From CAZWCE01 sp964632505 (GTDB lineage Bacteria; Planctomycetota; Planctomycetia; Pirellulales; Thermoguttaceae): a DNA stretch of 64,000 nt. Shown piece after piece: positions 26,798 to 35,725 of this stretch. The translations under genes were made by a program, and so were the position numbers. Each line of letters starts with the position of its first letter. Position 1 is the stretch's first letter. The stretch covers positions 62,001-126,000 of the forward strand of contig CAZWCE010000011.1 of assembly GCA_964632505.1 (NCBI GenBank). Reading direction: 5' to 3'. The notes under the pieces are model-generated. The model searched no databases and was not told the origin of the DNA. It saw only the letters and a list, made by a program, of their open reading frames with translations.

Positions 26798-27810
26798 AAT
26801 CCTCTTTCCCATTCCACCCGATTTTGTGCCTCCTGGTGTTCTTCCCCGCCGTCGCCGGAGCCGCCGACATCGTCAAGACGGCCGATTCGAACTATTCCGG
26901 AACGATCGTCGAGATCGGTGCCCGGGGGATCGACATCGACCGGAACGGCACGGTGACGGAAATTCCCGCCAACGAAATCGAATACGCCCGATTCGACAAC
27001 GAGCCGCCCCTCTTGGGCTCGGCCCGAACCGCGATCCGCGGCAGCCGGTACGAAGACGCCGTCGAAGCGCTCAAAGAGATCGATCCGGCGGACCTGAAAC
27101 GCAAGGGAACGCGACAGGATTATCAGTATTACATCGCCCTGACGACCGCCCAACTCGCCCTCTCCGGCGCCGCCGACCTCGAAACGGCCGCCGGCAAAAT
27201 GGCGAATTTCATCTCTCAAAATCAAGACAGCTATCACTACATCGAGGCTCTGAAACTGGCCGGTGAACTGTACCTGGCCGCGGAAGACTACGATCAGGCC
27301 AAGAAATATTTCCAACTGCTGACCCAGGCCCCCTGGCCCGATTCCCGCCTCAAGGCGCAAAACGCCTTGGGCAACGTCCTGCTCCTTCAGGGGGAGATCG
27401 AACAGGCCCAAAGCACCTTCCAGAAAGTCATCGACGACGCCGAAGAGTCGCCGCTGGTGGAACGGCAGAAGCAGTTCGCCCGAATCGGACTGGCCAAATG
27501 CCTCGCCGGAACACAGGATGCGTCCCAGGCAGTCACGAATCTGCATCAAGTGATCGATAACGGGAATCCGGAAGACGCTCCCCTCATGGCCGAAGCCTAC
27601 AACGCGCTGGGATCCGTCCGCACCTCGCAGGGAAGGCCGACCGACGCGATCCTTGCCTACTTGCACGTCGACCTGCTGTACGCCACCGCCCGGATCGACC
27701 ACATCGAAGCCCTGAAGCATTTGGCGAAGCTGTGGAAGGATGTGCAGCGTCCCGATCGAGCGGCCGAGGCGGAAGAGATCCTCGAAAACCGCTACGGCAT
27801 ATCCCAATAA
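26794..27810 (+). CDS. Secreted protein with SH3-like N-domain and TPR repeats
   Basis: 338 residues. Signal peptide 1-24 (FHPILCLLVFFPAVAGAAD). About 25-65 is a small beta domain (YSGTIVEIGARGIDIDRNG, then IPANEIEYARFDNEPP) of a kind often seen before TPRs in planctomycete and verrucomicrobial exported proteins. TPR pairs follow at about 75-330, such as ALKLAGELYLAAEDYDQAKK. The ATG overlaps the stop of the larger TPR gene, indicating coupling. ExbB follows after 278 nt. Probably a periplasmic scaffold; no specific role can be read. Confidence 0.75.
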   Translation: MKSSFPFHPILCLLVFFPAVAGAADIVKTADSNYSGTIVEIGARGIDIDRNGTVTEIPANEIEYARFDNEPPLLGSARTAIRGSRYEDAVEALKEIDPADLKRKGTRQDYQYYIALTTAQLALSGAADLETAAGKMANFISQNQDSYHYIEALKLAGELYLAAEDYDQAKKYFQLLTQAPWPDSRLKAQNALGNVLLLQGEIEQAQSTFQKVIDDAEESPLVERQKQFARIGLAKCLAGTQDASQAVTNLHQVIDNGNPEDAPLMAEAYNALGSVRTSQGRPTDAILAYLHVDLLYATARIDHIEALKHLAKLWKDVQRPDRAAEAEEILENRYGISQ

Positions 27811-27888
27811 TGACATTCCCTACCGAACGTTCTACCCGACCGAAAAAACGGAGAATTCGGAAAAAGCCGGAACGGTCGGCGTTTTTCC

Positions 27889-27918
27889 GAGACACAAGGC
27901 CGAATTCTCGGCTAGAAT
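27889..27918 (+). promoter_or_regulatory. Promoter of the exbB-exbD-exbD genes
   Basis: GAGACA, 18 bp, TAGAAT, with GGC before the -10, in the 278-bp gap between the TPR gene and exbB. The same -10 form occurs before other genes in this window. Confidence 0.4.
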
Positions 27919-28088
27919 GGTAGATCGGATCCCTAAAAGAAAATACCCATCATCGAACGTCGCAAAATAGTGAACCGAGGGCCGACATCGGAAGGGGCGG
28001 TCTTCCAGGTGTCCGTCTGGGAATCAAGGATCCCCCAACGACTTTTGCGACCATGCATATCACGAAGCAAGATATCTCGGAGGATACG

Positions 28089-29012
28089 ATGACGCAACAT
28101 CGGCAGAAGAGGGGCGTTTCCAGCTTGGGCTCGGGCAACTTCGGTATCCGGCTTTCGCTGGTGACCGCGTTGGTCTTTTTCCTGGTCGTCGGCGGCACCC
28201 TTTCGCTCTCGCCGGCCCAGGACAACGGCGAGGACGGCGGTGACATTCTCGACGAAATCGCTACCGATGTCGAAGCGGCTCAACCGGAAGAAAACACGGA
28301 GGGAGACGCGCCTGCCGAGGATGAGGAGGAAGCAGCCCCGGCCGAAGAGGAAGACGAGACGGAGGAAGAAACCGCCCAAGGCGATCAGAACTACCTCACC
28401 TGGATGTTCCGCTCCCTCGGCTGGTTTTTCTCCCCGGTCTTTCTGCTGCTCTCGCTGACCATGGTGGCCCTGTTCGTGATGAACCTCATGGCGATCCGCC
28501 GCGAGAGCCTCATTCCCGCTCCCATGCTCGAACAGTTCCAGGATCTGCTCGACGAGAAACAATACCAGGAAGCGTACGAGCTGGCCAAGGAAGACGAATC
28601 GTTCACCGGCTTGGTTCTGGCCGCGGGCCTGGCGAAGATGTCCAGCGGCTACGAACCGGCGGTCCAGGCGATGCAGGACGTCGGCGAGGAGGAAACGATG
28701 CGGCTCGACCACCGCTTGAGCTATCTCGCGCTGATCGGGAACATCAGCCCCATGATCGGGCTTTTCGGGACCGTCGTCGGAATGATCAACTCGTTCAACA
28801 CCATCGCCGTCAGTGCCGGCGCGCCCCAGGCCACCGAACTGGCCAAGGGCATTTCGACCGCCCTGTTCACCACGATGATCGGACTGGCCATCGCGATTCC
28901 CTCGATCGCCGCCTACGACATCCTCAAAAAACGACTCGCCCGATTGGTCCTCGAAATCGGGATCATCAGCGACAACATGATGAACCGCTTCGCCGGCGTC
29001 GAGGAAAAATGA
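28089..29012 (+). CDS. MotA/TolQ/ExbB-type proton channel with signal peptide and acidic linker
   Basis: 307 residues from the ATG at 28089, fixed by GGAGG 6 nt upstream. Signal peptide near 18-43, then an acidic Glu/Ala-rich linker to about 97. The channel part has helices near 112-135 (SLGWFFSPVFLLLSLTMVAL), 220-245 (LALIGNISPMIGLFGTVVGM) and 260-285 (ISTALFTTMIGLAIAIPSIA), as in TolQ/ExbB. These proteins form the pentameric inner-membrane channel that uses the proton gradient with ExbD/TolR to do work in the envelope. Two exbD-type genes follow. The exported acidic leader is unlike proteobacterial ExbB. Confidence 0.88.
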   Translation: MTQHRQKRGVSSLGSGNFGIRLSLVTALVFFLVVGGTLSLSPAQDNGEDGGDILDEIATDVEAAQPEENTEGDAPAEDEEEAAPAEEEDETEEETAQGDQNYLTWMFRSLGWFFSPVFLLLSLTMVALFVMNLMAIRRESLIPAPMLEQFQDLLDEKQYQEAYELAKEDESFTGLVLAAGLAKMSSGYEPAVQAMQDVGEEETMRLDHRLSYLALIGNISPMIGLFGTVVGMINSFNTIAVSAGAPQATELAKGISTALFTTMIGLAIAIPSIAAYDILKKRLARLVLEIGIISDNMMNRFAGVEEK

Positions 29013-29061
29013 GCCTTTTCGCACGAACGTTCCTTTGACGTCCCCAACGGAGGATCTGCCC

Positions 29062-29529
29062 ATGCGACTGGGAGAACCGAGCCACGAAGGCACCCAACCG
29101 AACATGACGCCGATGATCGACATCGTCTTCCTGTTGATCGCCTTCTTCATGGTCCTGATCAACTTCACCGAAGCCGACCAGAACGAGCGCATTCGGCTGC
29201 CGTCGAGCGAATTGGCTCGGCCGCCCGAGGCGGCGCCCACCGAACCGCTGACCCTGCAGGTCACCGAATCGGGGACGGTCCTGTACGGCCGCGAAGAATA
29301 CCAACTTTCCGATCTGCCCCGAGCACTCGATCGTGAAATGCGCATCCTCACGGCCCTCGATGTCTCGCCCGATACGGTCACGGTGATTCTCCGGGGCGAC
29401 GTCGAGGTCGAAACGGGCATCATCCAGGAGGTGATCCGCCACTGCCAGGACGCCGGCATGGAGATCTTCAAGCTGCGGGCCAAGCAAGAACAGGCAGCCC
29501 CGCTCCCCACGCCGGACGAATCGACCTGA
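29062..29529 (+). CDS. ExbD/TolR-type protein (first copy)
   Basis: 155 residues from the ATG at 29062 (GGAGG 9 nt upstream). It has the conserved MTPMIDIVFLLIAFFMVL helix with the channel aspartate. The periplasmic C-terminal domain has the ExbD fold pattern (LTLQVTESGTVLYGREEYQL). It pairs with the ExbB-type channel encoded just upstream. A second, distinct exbD follows, so the complex may be a hetero-oligomer. Confidence 0.88.
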   Translation: MRLGEPSHEGTQPNMTPMIDIVFLLIAFFMVLINFTEADQNERIRLPSSELARPPEAAPTEPLTLQVTESGTVLYGREEYQLSDLPRALDREMRILTALDVSPDTVTVILRGDVEVETGIIQEVIRHCQDAGMEIFKLRAKQEQAAPLPTPDEST

Positions 29530-29568
29530 TCCTTTTCCCGAACCGAACGCTCCGATCGCCACGATACG

Positions 29569-30069
29569 ATGCAAACGAATCCCAAACGCCTCCGGGCCCC
29601 CGAACACGAGAAGATCGAACTGCAGATGACGCCGATGATCGACATCGTCTTCCTGCTGTTGGTGTTCTTCGTCATGACGTTCAAGATCGTCGCACCCGAG
29701 GGCGACTTCAACGTCAAGATGCCCCTGAACACGCCGACCGAGACGATCTCCGATCCCGACGAGATCGTCGACCCGATCCAGGTCCGGCTGGTGGCCGACA
29801 ACCAGGGCAATCTGCGGAACATCCTCTTCGGCGAACGGTCGCTGGGCACCAGTTTCCAGGCCCTGCGCCGCGAAGTGCTCGCGGTGGTCTCCGAAACCGC
29901 CGGCGAAGAAGCACGCGAGAACCTCGAGGTGGAACTCGACAGCGACTACAACCTCCGCTATGCGTACACCATCGAAGCGATGACCGCCATCTCCGGGTAC
30001 ATCAACGAACAGGGGCGCGTCGTCAAACTCATCGACAAGGTCAAGTTCGCCCCGCCGGAAAATCTTTAA
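29569..30069 (+). CDS. ExbD/TolR-type protein (second copy)
   Basis: 166 residues. The N-terminal helix LQMTPMIDIVFLLLVFFVM contains the channel aspartate. The periplasmic part (about 40-166) is longer than in the first copy. The gene ends 31 bp before the convergent autotransporter. ExbD/TolR proteins couple proton flow to envelope machinery through their periplasmic domain. Confidence 0.88.
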   Translation: MQTNPKRLRAPEHEKIELQMTPMIDIVFLLLVFFVMTFKIVAPEGDFNVKMPLNTPTETISDPDEIVDPIQVRLVADNQGNLRNILFGERSLGTSFQALRREVLAVVSETAGEEARENLEVELDSDYNLRYAYTIEAMTAISGYINEQGRVVKLIDKVKFAPPENL

Positions 30070-30100
30070 CGCGCCTTCGAGATCCACTCCGCCCGCTTGC

Positions 30101-33100
30101 TTACCAAAGGATCTGCACGCCCGCGTCGCCGGCGTGGAACGTCTGATAGCGGTTGAACTGCACGTTGTACTGCGCGAACAGATTCACGTTCTGTCGCCAG
30201 GCCCAGGTGCCGCTCGTACCGGCGATGACCCAGTCGCGTCCCAGATTCGCGCCGTAGGTGGTGAAGGCGTTGCCCGCCTCCATGCCGGTGAATCGGGCGT
30301 TGACCATGCCGGAACTCTGGTCGAGCAGTTCGTGCATCCAGTGGGTGTGCGCCTCGACGGTCAGTCCCCGCCCCTGCCGCGTGACCAACGACTTGAGCAA
30401 ACGAGCACCCAGGAGCGTTCGGAGACTGCCCGCCTCCATGCCGTCGTGCTCCAAGAGGAACGGCGTATCGCCGCCTTCGCTGAAGCGGTTCTGCCGCTGG
30501 AACACATACTGGAGGCCGCAGAACGGTTGGAAATCGGCCAGGGCGTAGGAGAACGTCGCCCCGCGTTCTCCGTAGAGGAACGCCTGCCAACCGTCGGTGC
30601 TGCCGTGGACCGTCGCGGTATCGGCGACGGTCATCGTTCGGGTCGCCTGGTACTTGTCGTAGCCCAATCCACCGTTGAAGATGCCGTAGCCGAGAGGATC
30701 TTCCCAGCTCAAAAAGCCGCCCCAGAGGTGATTCGTGCTGCTCGCCTGACCGGCATAATTTCCGGTCTGCAGGAAGGAATCCCCGTAGGAGTAGAAGAGC
30801 CCCATGCGTCCGCAATCGGCGAAGGGACGTTCCACGCCCAACATGCCGCCGTAGAGATCGTAGTCGAAGCCCTGGGTATTCGGGTCGCTGCCGGCGCTGC
30901 CGGTCAAGGCGTAGCCGGCGGTCCAGCCGATCCAGTTTCCGCACGCGCCGCTTTCGCACTGGCCGCGGACAATGGCGTCACTCGCGGAATCCATCACGTA
31001 GGCACTGCCCGCCGACATCGCCGGCCGAATGCGCGAGTGGATCAAGTGCAGCACGTTCGAGGTGTTCTGGAACTGCACCGAGGCGAGCGATCCGTAGATC
31101 TGCCCGGTCAGCTCGTCGAGGGCACGACGTTTGTTGGCCGGCGTGAGATTCTCAATCGCCGTGAGCCGGGTGCTCATCGTCGGCCCGATCGGGAGGTTGT
31201 CGGAGATATAGTTCAGGTAACCGCCCATCGCGTGCTGATTCGACGTGATCGAATCGGAGAGGTAATCGAACGCCTCGAACGAAAACTGGTAGGTATCGGC
31301 TCCATAAGTGCCGACCGCCCGAAAACCGGTGATATTGTCGGTGAAGGAGAACGGCGTGTTGACCGTCAGGCTTCCGCCGCCGGTGGCGTCGAGGAAAATG
31401 TAGTTATCGGTCGTATCGTAACTGCCCGCCGTTGGCGGATCGGCAATGATCTTCACTTCTCCCCCGTTGACCGTCGCCGTTACGGCCACATCAAATTGAT
31501 CGTAGTGCGTTCCCGGGACCGGGGCCGCGGGGGACGAAGGAATGACTTCAATTTCGGTGCAACTACCGGCCTCGGAAGTGAAAGTGTCCACGGTGGGGTT
31601 TCCCGGTGAGCTGCCGGGCCGGACGCATCCGCCGGAGAGGATATGCAGGCTTTTCATCGCTCCGTCTCCGGTGAGCGTCGCTCCGGAATGGACCGTCACG
31701 TCGGAGCTACTGATATCGCTGGAAAGCTTCAGGGTTCCTTCGAGAACATTCGTTTGCCCACTGTAGGTGTTGCCGCCACCGGAAAGCGTCAGCAGGCCCG
31801 AGCCGGTCTTGTTCAAGCCGTCCCCCCCGGTGAGATCCCCGGAAAGGATCATTCCTGTGGGGGCGACATTTTCCTCGACTTCGACGGTGAGGGTATTGTT
31901 TAACGTAATGTCGTTGGCAACCGTCATCGCGTCGGCCCCGGCGATGAGCGAGGTCCCGGCCCCACCGACGGTCACTCCACTGGTTCCTAAGCCGTCCTGG
32001 TGATCGAGTCGAATCGAACCGGCGTTCAGGTTCGTCGTTCCCAAGATTCCTGAAAGTTTATCATCGAAAACCACCGTTCCCGCTCCCGATTTGACCAGCG
32101 TTCCGCCCCCATTGATCGTCGACGCATTGGAAATGGTCGATCCGGAGGCGACACTGAAATCGAGCGTTCCACCCGCAGCGACAATGGTCGTCGCCCCGGC
32201 GCCGCCGAGCGCCCCGCTGCTGGTGACCCGGAGCGTTCCGGCGTTGACGTTGATCGTTCCACCGGTTCGGGTCGCACTGCTGTCGCCGGCGAGTGTTAGT
32301 TGATTCGCTCCTTCTTTATCGATGGTGCCGGCCCCACCAAGTTTGCCGGTAAAGGTCTCATCCGACGTGTAATTCAAATCCAGCGTATTTCCCGCCGTTA
32401 CTTCCAGTGTGCCTCCGGAGCCGGAAAAATTTTCGAATTGCTGACTGGCATCGACCTGGAGCGTGCCCGACTGGAGAATGAGATCTTCTGTCCAAGAGAC
32501 ATCGCTGCCGAGCGTCCAGGTCCCGGTACCGGACTTGGTGATCGAACCACCGCCGGCGGTGTCGTTCAGATCGCCGCTGAAAGAAGAATCGAGCCCGCCG
32601 GAACCGACGGTCAGATCCTTGCCGTTCACGTCGAACTCGGCATCGGCGGTCCCCGAAAGCCCTCCCAAGGAAACATTACTGGAACCATCGAGTTTTACCG
32701 TTCCCTGGGTGATCGTGGTCAATCCCTGGTAATTGAGGCTTCCAGAGAGGGTCAACTCATGGCCGGCATTGTCGAGATTCACATCGATCCCACCCTGCCC
32801 GTGGATGCTCCCGCTGATCTCGTAATTGTTCCCGCTATTTTTCAGCGTCAGGGTATTCGCCCCGAGTTGGATCGTGTTGTCGATGATCATCCCGGCGGTA
32901 TTCGCCTGCAAGCCGGTGCCCGACTGTTCGACATAGACCGAACCATTGCCCAGGTTGTCGTAGCCGGTCAATGCGGTAGCCCCACCGACGTAAGCGGTCG
33001 TGGCGAGCGTTCCCTTCTCGAGATAGGTATTGGCGTAGCTGTTGGGATTGTTCTCGTCGGTATTGCCCAGCGTAAAGGTGTTCGTGTTCGCGTCCATCTG

Positions 33101-35413
33101 GACGACCAAGTCGCCTCCGCCGGTCACTTGACCGGAGACCTCGAAATCGTTGACTCCCCCGACCTTGAACTTCGCGTTCTCTCCGGTGGCGGTCTCCTGA
33201 TGGAGCGTGAACTTGTTCGCCAGATCGAATCCAGCGCCCGTCGCCTGCAAGGTATTGCGGCGGAGTTCCTCGTCGGTGTTGTAGATCCGCACCTCGCCCC
33301 CGCCGAAGGCGTTGTTGTGGCCCACCGCGACGGTGCCGTGATGGATCTCGGTGATGAAGTGATCCCCCGCTCCATTCGTGTTATCGTTTGAAAGCGTCAA
33401 ACGCCCCGTGCCTTCTTTGATCAGATACTCTTGGGTCGCCGTATTGTTATCGGTGACGATGGTGTCCGCGAAGGGCGCCGGTAGTGCCCCGGTGAACGGA
33501 TTGAGCCCCCCGCCGACATCCGTCTCGTCCTCGTCGCCGGCAACGGTCAATCTCTTGCCACCATGCTTCGTTCCCCCGGAGTCGGTATAAAAGAGATTCA
33601 CATTCCCCGCTGCTCCGGAGAGGTAGCCGACCGTTTCATCGTTCTGGAGTTCGAGATTCCCGCCCGCCAGCTCAACTTCGGAGTGATCGCCGATCGCAAC
33701 ACCGTTCATGACCATGAGGGTCCCGTTGGTGAGGGTCGTCTTTCCGGTATAGCTGTTGGTTCCCTCGAGTCGGACCCGTCCGCCACCGTCGATTTCGACC
33801 CCGCCGTCATTGATGATCACGGGATTCTGATCGTCGAAGTTCGAGGCGGCCGCCTCGCCGCCGATGTCTTCCTGAATCCGCAAATCGACGGTGTTCGCAT
33901 CGCCATCGACATTCGCCATATTGAATTTGATGTTGCCCCCGGCGAAGAAGGCGTTTCCGATGGCGTCGCCGTCGCCGGCCGTTCCGCCGCCACCGAGCCC
34001 GCCGGTGACTCCGTTGCCGTCGAGGATGCTGCTCGGATCGCTGGTGGTGTATTCGACGGTGAGTGAGGCGCCCTGCTCGACGAAGACCGCCCCGCCGGCT
34101 CCCATACCGCCACCTCCGGTTCCGCCACTCTGGACGAGGATGTTGCCGTCGGCATCGAGCACGGCATCGGCCACACCGCCGTTTCCGGCCCCGAGTCCGC
34201 CCTCACCGACCAGCGCGCCGTCGGGATTTCCACCGCCACCGCCGCCGAAACCGCCGTCGCCGCCACCGTAGCTTCCGCCACCGGCACCACCGCCGCCGCC
34301 GTAGCCGCCCGTGCCGCCGCCGCTCGTGCCGCCGCCACCGCCGCCGCCCCAGCCGCCGTTGGCGTTGCCGCCCGGTCCGCCGACGACTGCCCCGGCGATG
34401 GGACGTCCGCCCGCATCGGTATCGAGATAGGCATCGGCCTGTTGGGGGTCGTTCACCGGATCGACTCCTCCCCCCGCCATTTCGGAGGTATCGCCACCGC
34501 CGCCGCCCGCGGCCACGGAGTTGTCGTCCACGCCGTACGATCCACTGCCGCCACCGCCATATTGGGCCCGATCGCCCACGCTCCCGGCCCCGGCGTCGCG
34601 CTCGGAGGTGTACCCGCGTCCCGCATCGGTCACACTATCGTACTCGGAGGTATAGTCACCGTTTTCTCCATTGATGGCATCGTTGTCGGCGTCGTATTCC
34701 GTTTCGTGGACCGCGTCGCCACCGTCGGCCCCTTCGCCGAAACCGCCGCCACCACCGCCGGAGTTGGCCTCGTCGGCGCCGATGTCCATGTCGTCTTTGA
34801 GATAATAAGGTTGGGTACTGGCCTGACCACCGCCGCCGTCGCCGCCGAGACCGCCACCACCACCCTGGGCCGTACTGCCCGAGAGCACTTCTCCGCCGTC
34901 CCCGCCGGTCGCCTGGTTGTCCTTGAAATAGACATCCTTCACCGTCGCATCGCCCGAACGGACCAGCACCGCCCCACCGAGTCCGGCACCGCCGCCACCG
35001 CCGTCGGCACCGCTACCACCGTCGCCGCCGGTGGCAACACAATTTTCGAACTGCATGTTCTGTAATTTGACGGTCCCTCCATCGATGACAAACCCTCGGT
35101 GGGCCCCGTCGCCGTCGACGGTGATCCGGTTGCCTGCGTTGTCGCCGATGACATTGACCGTTACTCCCGTCTTCCCGATCGGTGGCAACTGCCCGGTCAA
35201 CTGGACGCCTCCGGTGATTTTAATCTCAACCGTTTGACCAGCGGTCGCCTGTTGGATCGCCTCGATCGCCCCGCGAAGTTGGGTCTCGTTCGAAACGCTG
35301 TAGTTGAAATCAGCTCCTCTGGCCAGTTCAGCGGAGCCCATTATCACTAGACCCAGCATCAGAAACTTTCCAGCGACCACTCGAAACCAACTGCTTTTGG
35401 AAACGAAGCTCAT
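30101..35413 (-). CDS. Giant autotransporter (type Va) with Gly-rich passenger
   Basis: 1770 residues from the ATG at 35413 (GGAG upstream); the first ~34 residues are a signal peptide ending near SAELARGADF. About 120-470 is very rich in Gly, with runs of five or more. About 560-1390 holds beta-helix repeats of the autotransporter-associated strand type, such as NKTGSGLLTLSGGGNTYSGQ and TNVLEGTLKLSS. The last ~300 residues form the beta-barrel (YGGMLGVERPF, LWGGFLSWEDPLGYGIFNGG), ending in VQILW with the terminal aromatic that outer-membrane insertion uses. The passenger is probably a surface adhesin. The gene is convergent with exbD and downstream of the recombinase. Confidence 0.85.
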   Translation of the reverse strand: MSFVSKSSWFRVVAGKFLMLGLVIMGSAELARGADFNYSVSNETQLRGAIEAIQQATAGQTVEIKITGGVQLTGQLPPIGKTGVTVNVIGDNAGNRITVDGDGAHRGFVIDGGTVKLQNMQFENCVATGGDGGSGADGGGGGAGLGGAVLVRSGDATVKDVYFKDNQATGGDGGEVLSGSTAQGGGGGLGGDGGGGQASTQPYYLKDDMDIGADEANSGGGGGGFGEGADGGDAVHETEYDADNDAINGENGDYTSEYDSVTDAGRGYTSERDAGAGSVGDRAQYGGGGSGSYGVDDNSVAAGGGGGDTSEMAGGGVDPVNDPQQADAYLDTDAGGRPIAGAVVGGPGGNANGGWGGGGGGGTSGGGTGGYGGGGGAGGGSYGGGDGGFGGGGGGNPDGALVGEGGLGAGNGGVADAVLDADGNILVQSGGTGGGGMGAGGAVFVEQGASLTVEYTTSDPSSILDGNGVTGGLGGGGTAGDGDAIGNAFFAGGNIKFNMANVDGDANTVDLRIQEDIGGEAAASNFDDQNPVIINDGGVEIDGGGRVRLEGTNSYTGKTTLTNGTLMVMNGVAIGDHSEVELAGGNLELQNDETVGYLSGAAGNVNLFYTDSGGTKHGGKRLTVAGDEDETDVGGGLNPFTGALPAPFADTIVTDNNTATQEYLIKEGTGRLTLSNDNTNGAGDHFITEIHHGTVAVGHNNAFGGGEVRIYNTDEELRRNTLQATGAGFDLANKFTLHQETATGENAKFKVGGVNDFEVSGQVTGGGDLVVQMDANTNTFTLGNTDENNPNSYANTYLEKGTLATTAYVGGATALTGYDNLGNGSVYVEQSGTGLQANTAGMIIDNTIQLGANTLTLKNSGNNYEISGSIHGQGGIDVNLDNAGHELTLSGSLNYQGLTTITQGTVKLDGSSNVSLGGLSGTADAEFDVNGKDLTVGSGGLDSSFSGDLNDTAGGGSITKSGTGTWTLGSDVSWTEDLILQSGTLQVDASQQFENFSGSGGTLEVTAGNTLDLNYTSDETFTGKLGGAGTIDKEGANQLTLAGDSSATRTGGTINVNAGTLRVTSSGALGGAGATTIVAAGGTLDFSVASGSTISNASTINGGGTLVKSGAGTVVFDDKLSGILGTTNLNAGSIRLDHQDGLGTSGVTVGGAGTSLIAGADAMTVANDITLNNTLTVEVEENVAPTGMILSGDLTGGDGLNKTGSGLLTLSGGGNTYSGQTNVLEGTLKLSSDISSSDVTVHSGATLTGDGAMKSLHILSGGCVRPGSSPGNPTVDTFTSEAGSCTEIEVIPSSPAAPVPGTHYDQFDVAVTATVNGGEVKIIADPPTAGSYDTTDNYIFLDATGGGSLTVNTPFSFTDNITGFRAVGTYGADTYQFSFEAFDYLSDSITSNQHAMGGYLNYISDNLPIGPTMSTRLTAIENLTPANKRRALDELTGQIYGSLASVQFQNTSNVLHLIHSRIRPAMSAGSAYVMDSASDAIVRGQCESGACGNWIGWTAGYALTGSAGSDPNTQGFDYDLYGGMLGVERPFADCGRMGLFYSYGDSFLQTGNYAGQASSTNHLWGGFLSWEDPLGYGIFNGGLGYDKYQATRTMTVADTATVHGSTDGWQAFLYGERGATFSYALADFQPFCGLQYVFQRQNRFSEGGDTPFLLEHDGMEAGSLRTLLGARLLKSLVTRQGRGLTVEAHTHWMHELLDQSSGMVNARFTGMEAGNAFTTYGANLGRDWVIAGTSGTWAWRQNVNLFAQYNVQFNRYQTFHAGDAGVQILW

Positions 35414-35531
35414 TCTATTAGTCTCCGGGCAAACAAAATTTGCCAGCTTTATCCATTTACCCAAATATTTGCAAACTACTCAAAGCGCAATGCTCGCACT
35501 GAAAGAGTACGGTCTGTCTCCGTTTATCGGC

Positions 35532-35645
35532 ATGTGCCAGTCGGAACACTTTTCCTTTTTGAACAAGTTGTATCGATTATTCCCAAAAAAAGAAAAACCG
35601 TGGCAAAAAACCGGAAGATGGGAAAGAAATGTGCCACTCGGAAGA
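35532..35645. repeat. Pair of 17-bp direct repeats upstream of the autotransporter
   Basis: ATGTGCCAGTCGGAACA at 35532-35548 and ATGTGCCACTCGGAAGA at 35629-35645 (15 of 17 identical, 97 bp apart), in the 312-bp region before the autotransporter. Read on the minus strand the second repeat begins TGGCAC and is followed by ATTTC and TTTC. That is close to a sigma-54 promoter but lacks the GC of the -12 element. They may be operators. Confidence 0.4.
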
Positions 35646-35725
35646 ACAGGCGATGGGCAAGGAATCGAAAAGATAAAGAACACACGAAGAGATGAGGTGT
35701 CCCAAAAAAATCGGATCGATCGCGC

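Noticed and set aside
28089..30069. ExbB/ExbD genes as flagellar stator MotA/MotB
   Set aside because: The ExbD proteins lack a peptidoglycan-binding OmpA-like domain, there are two of them, and the ExbB lacks the long MotA cytoplasmic loop.
33800..35300. Long Arg/His/Ala-rich plus-strand frames opposite the autotransporter
   Set aside because: They are shadows produced by the GGC/GGT-rich glycine codons of the passenger.
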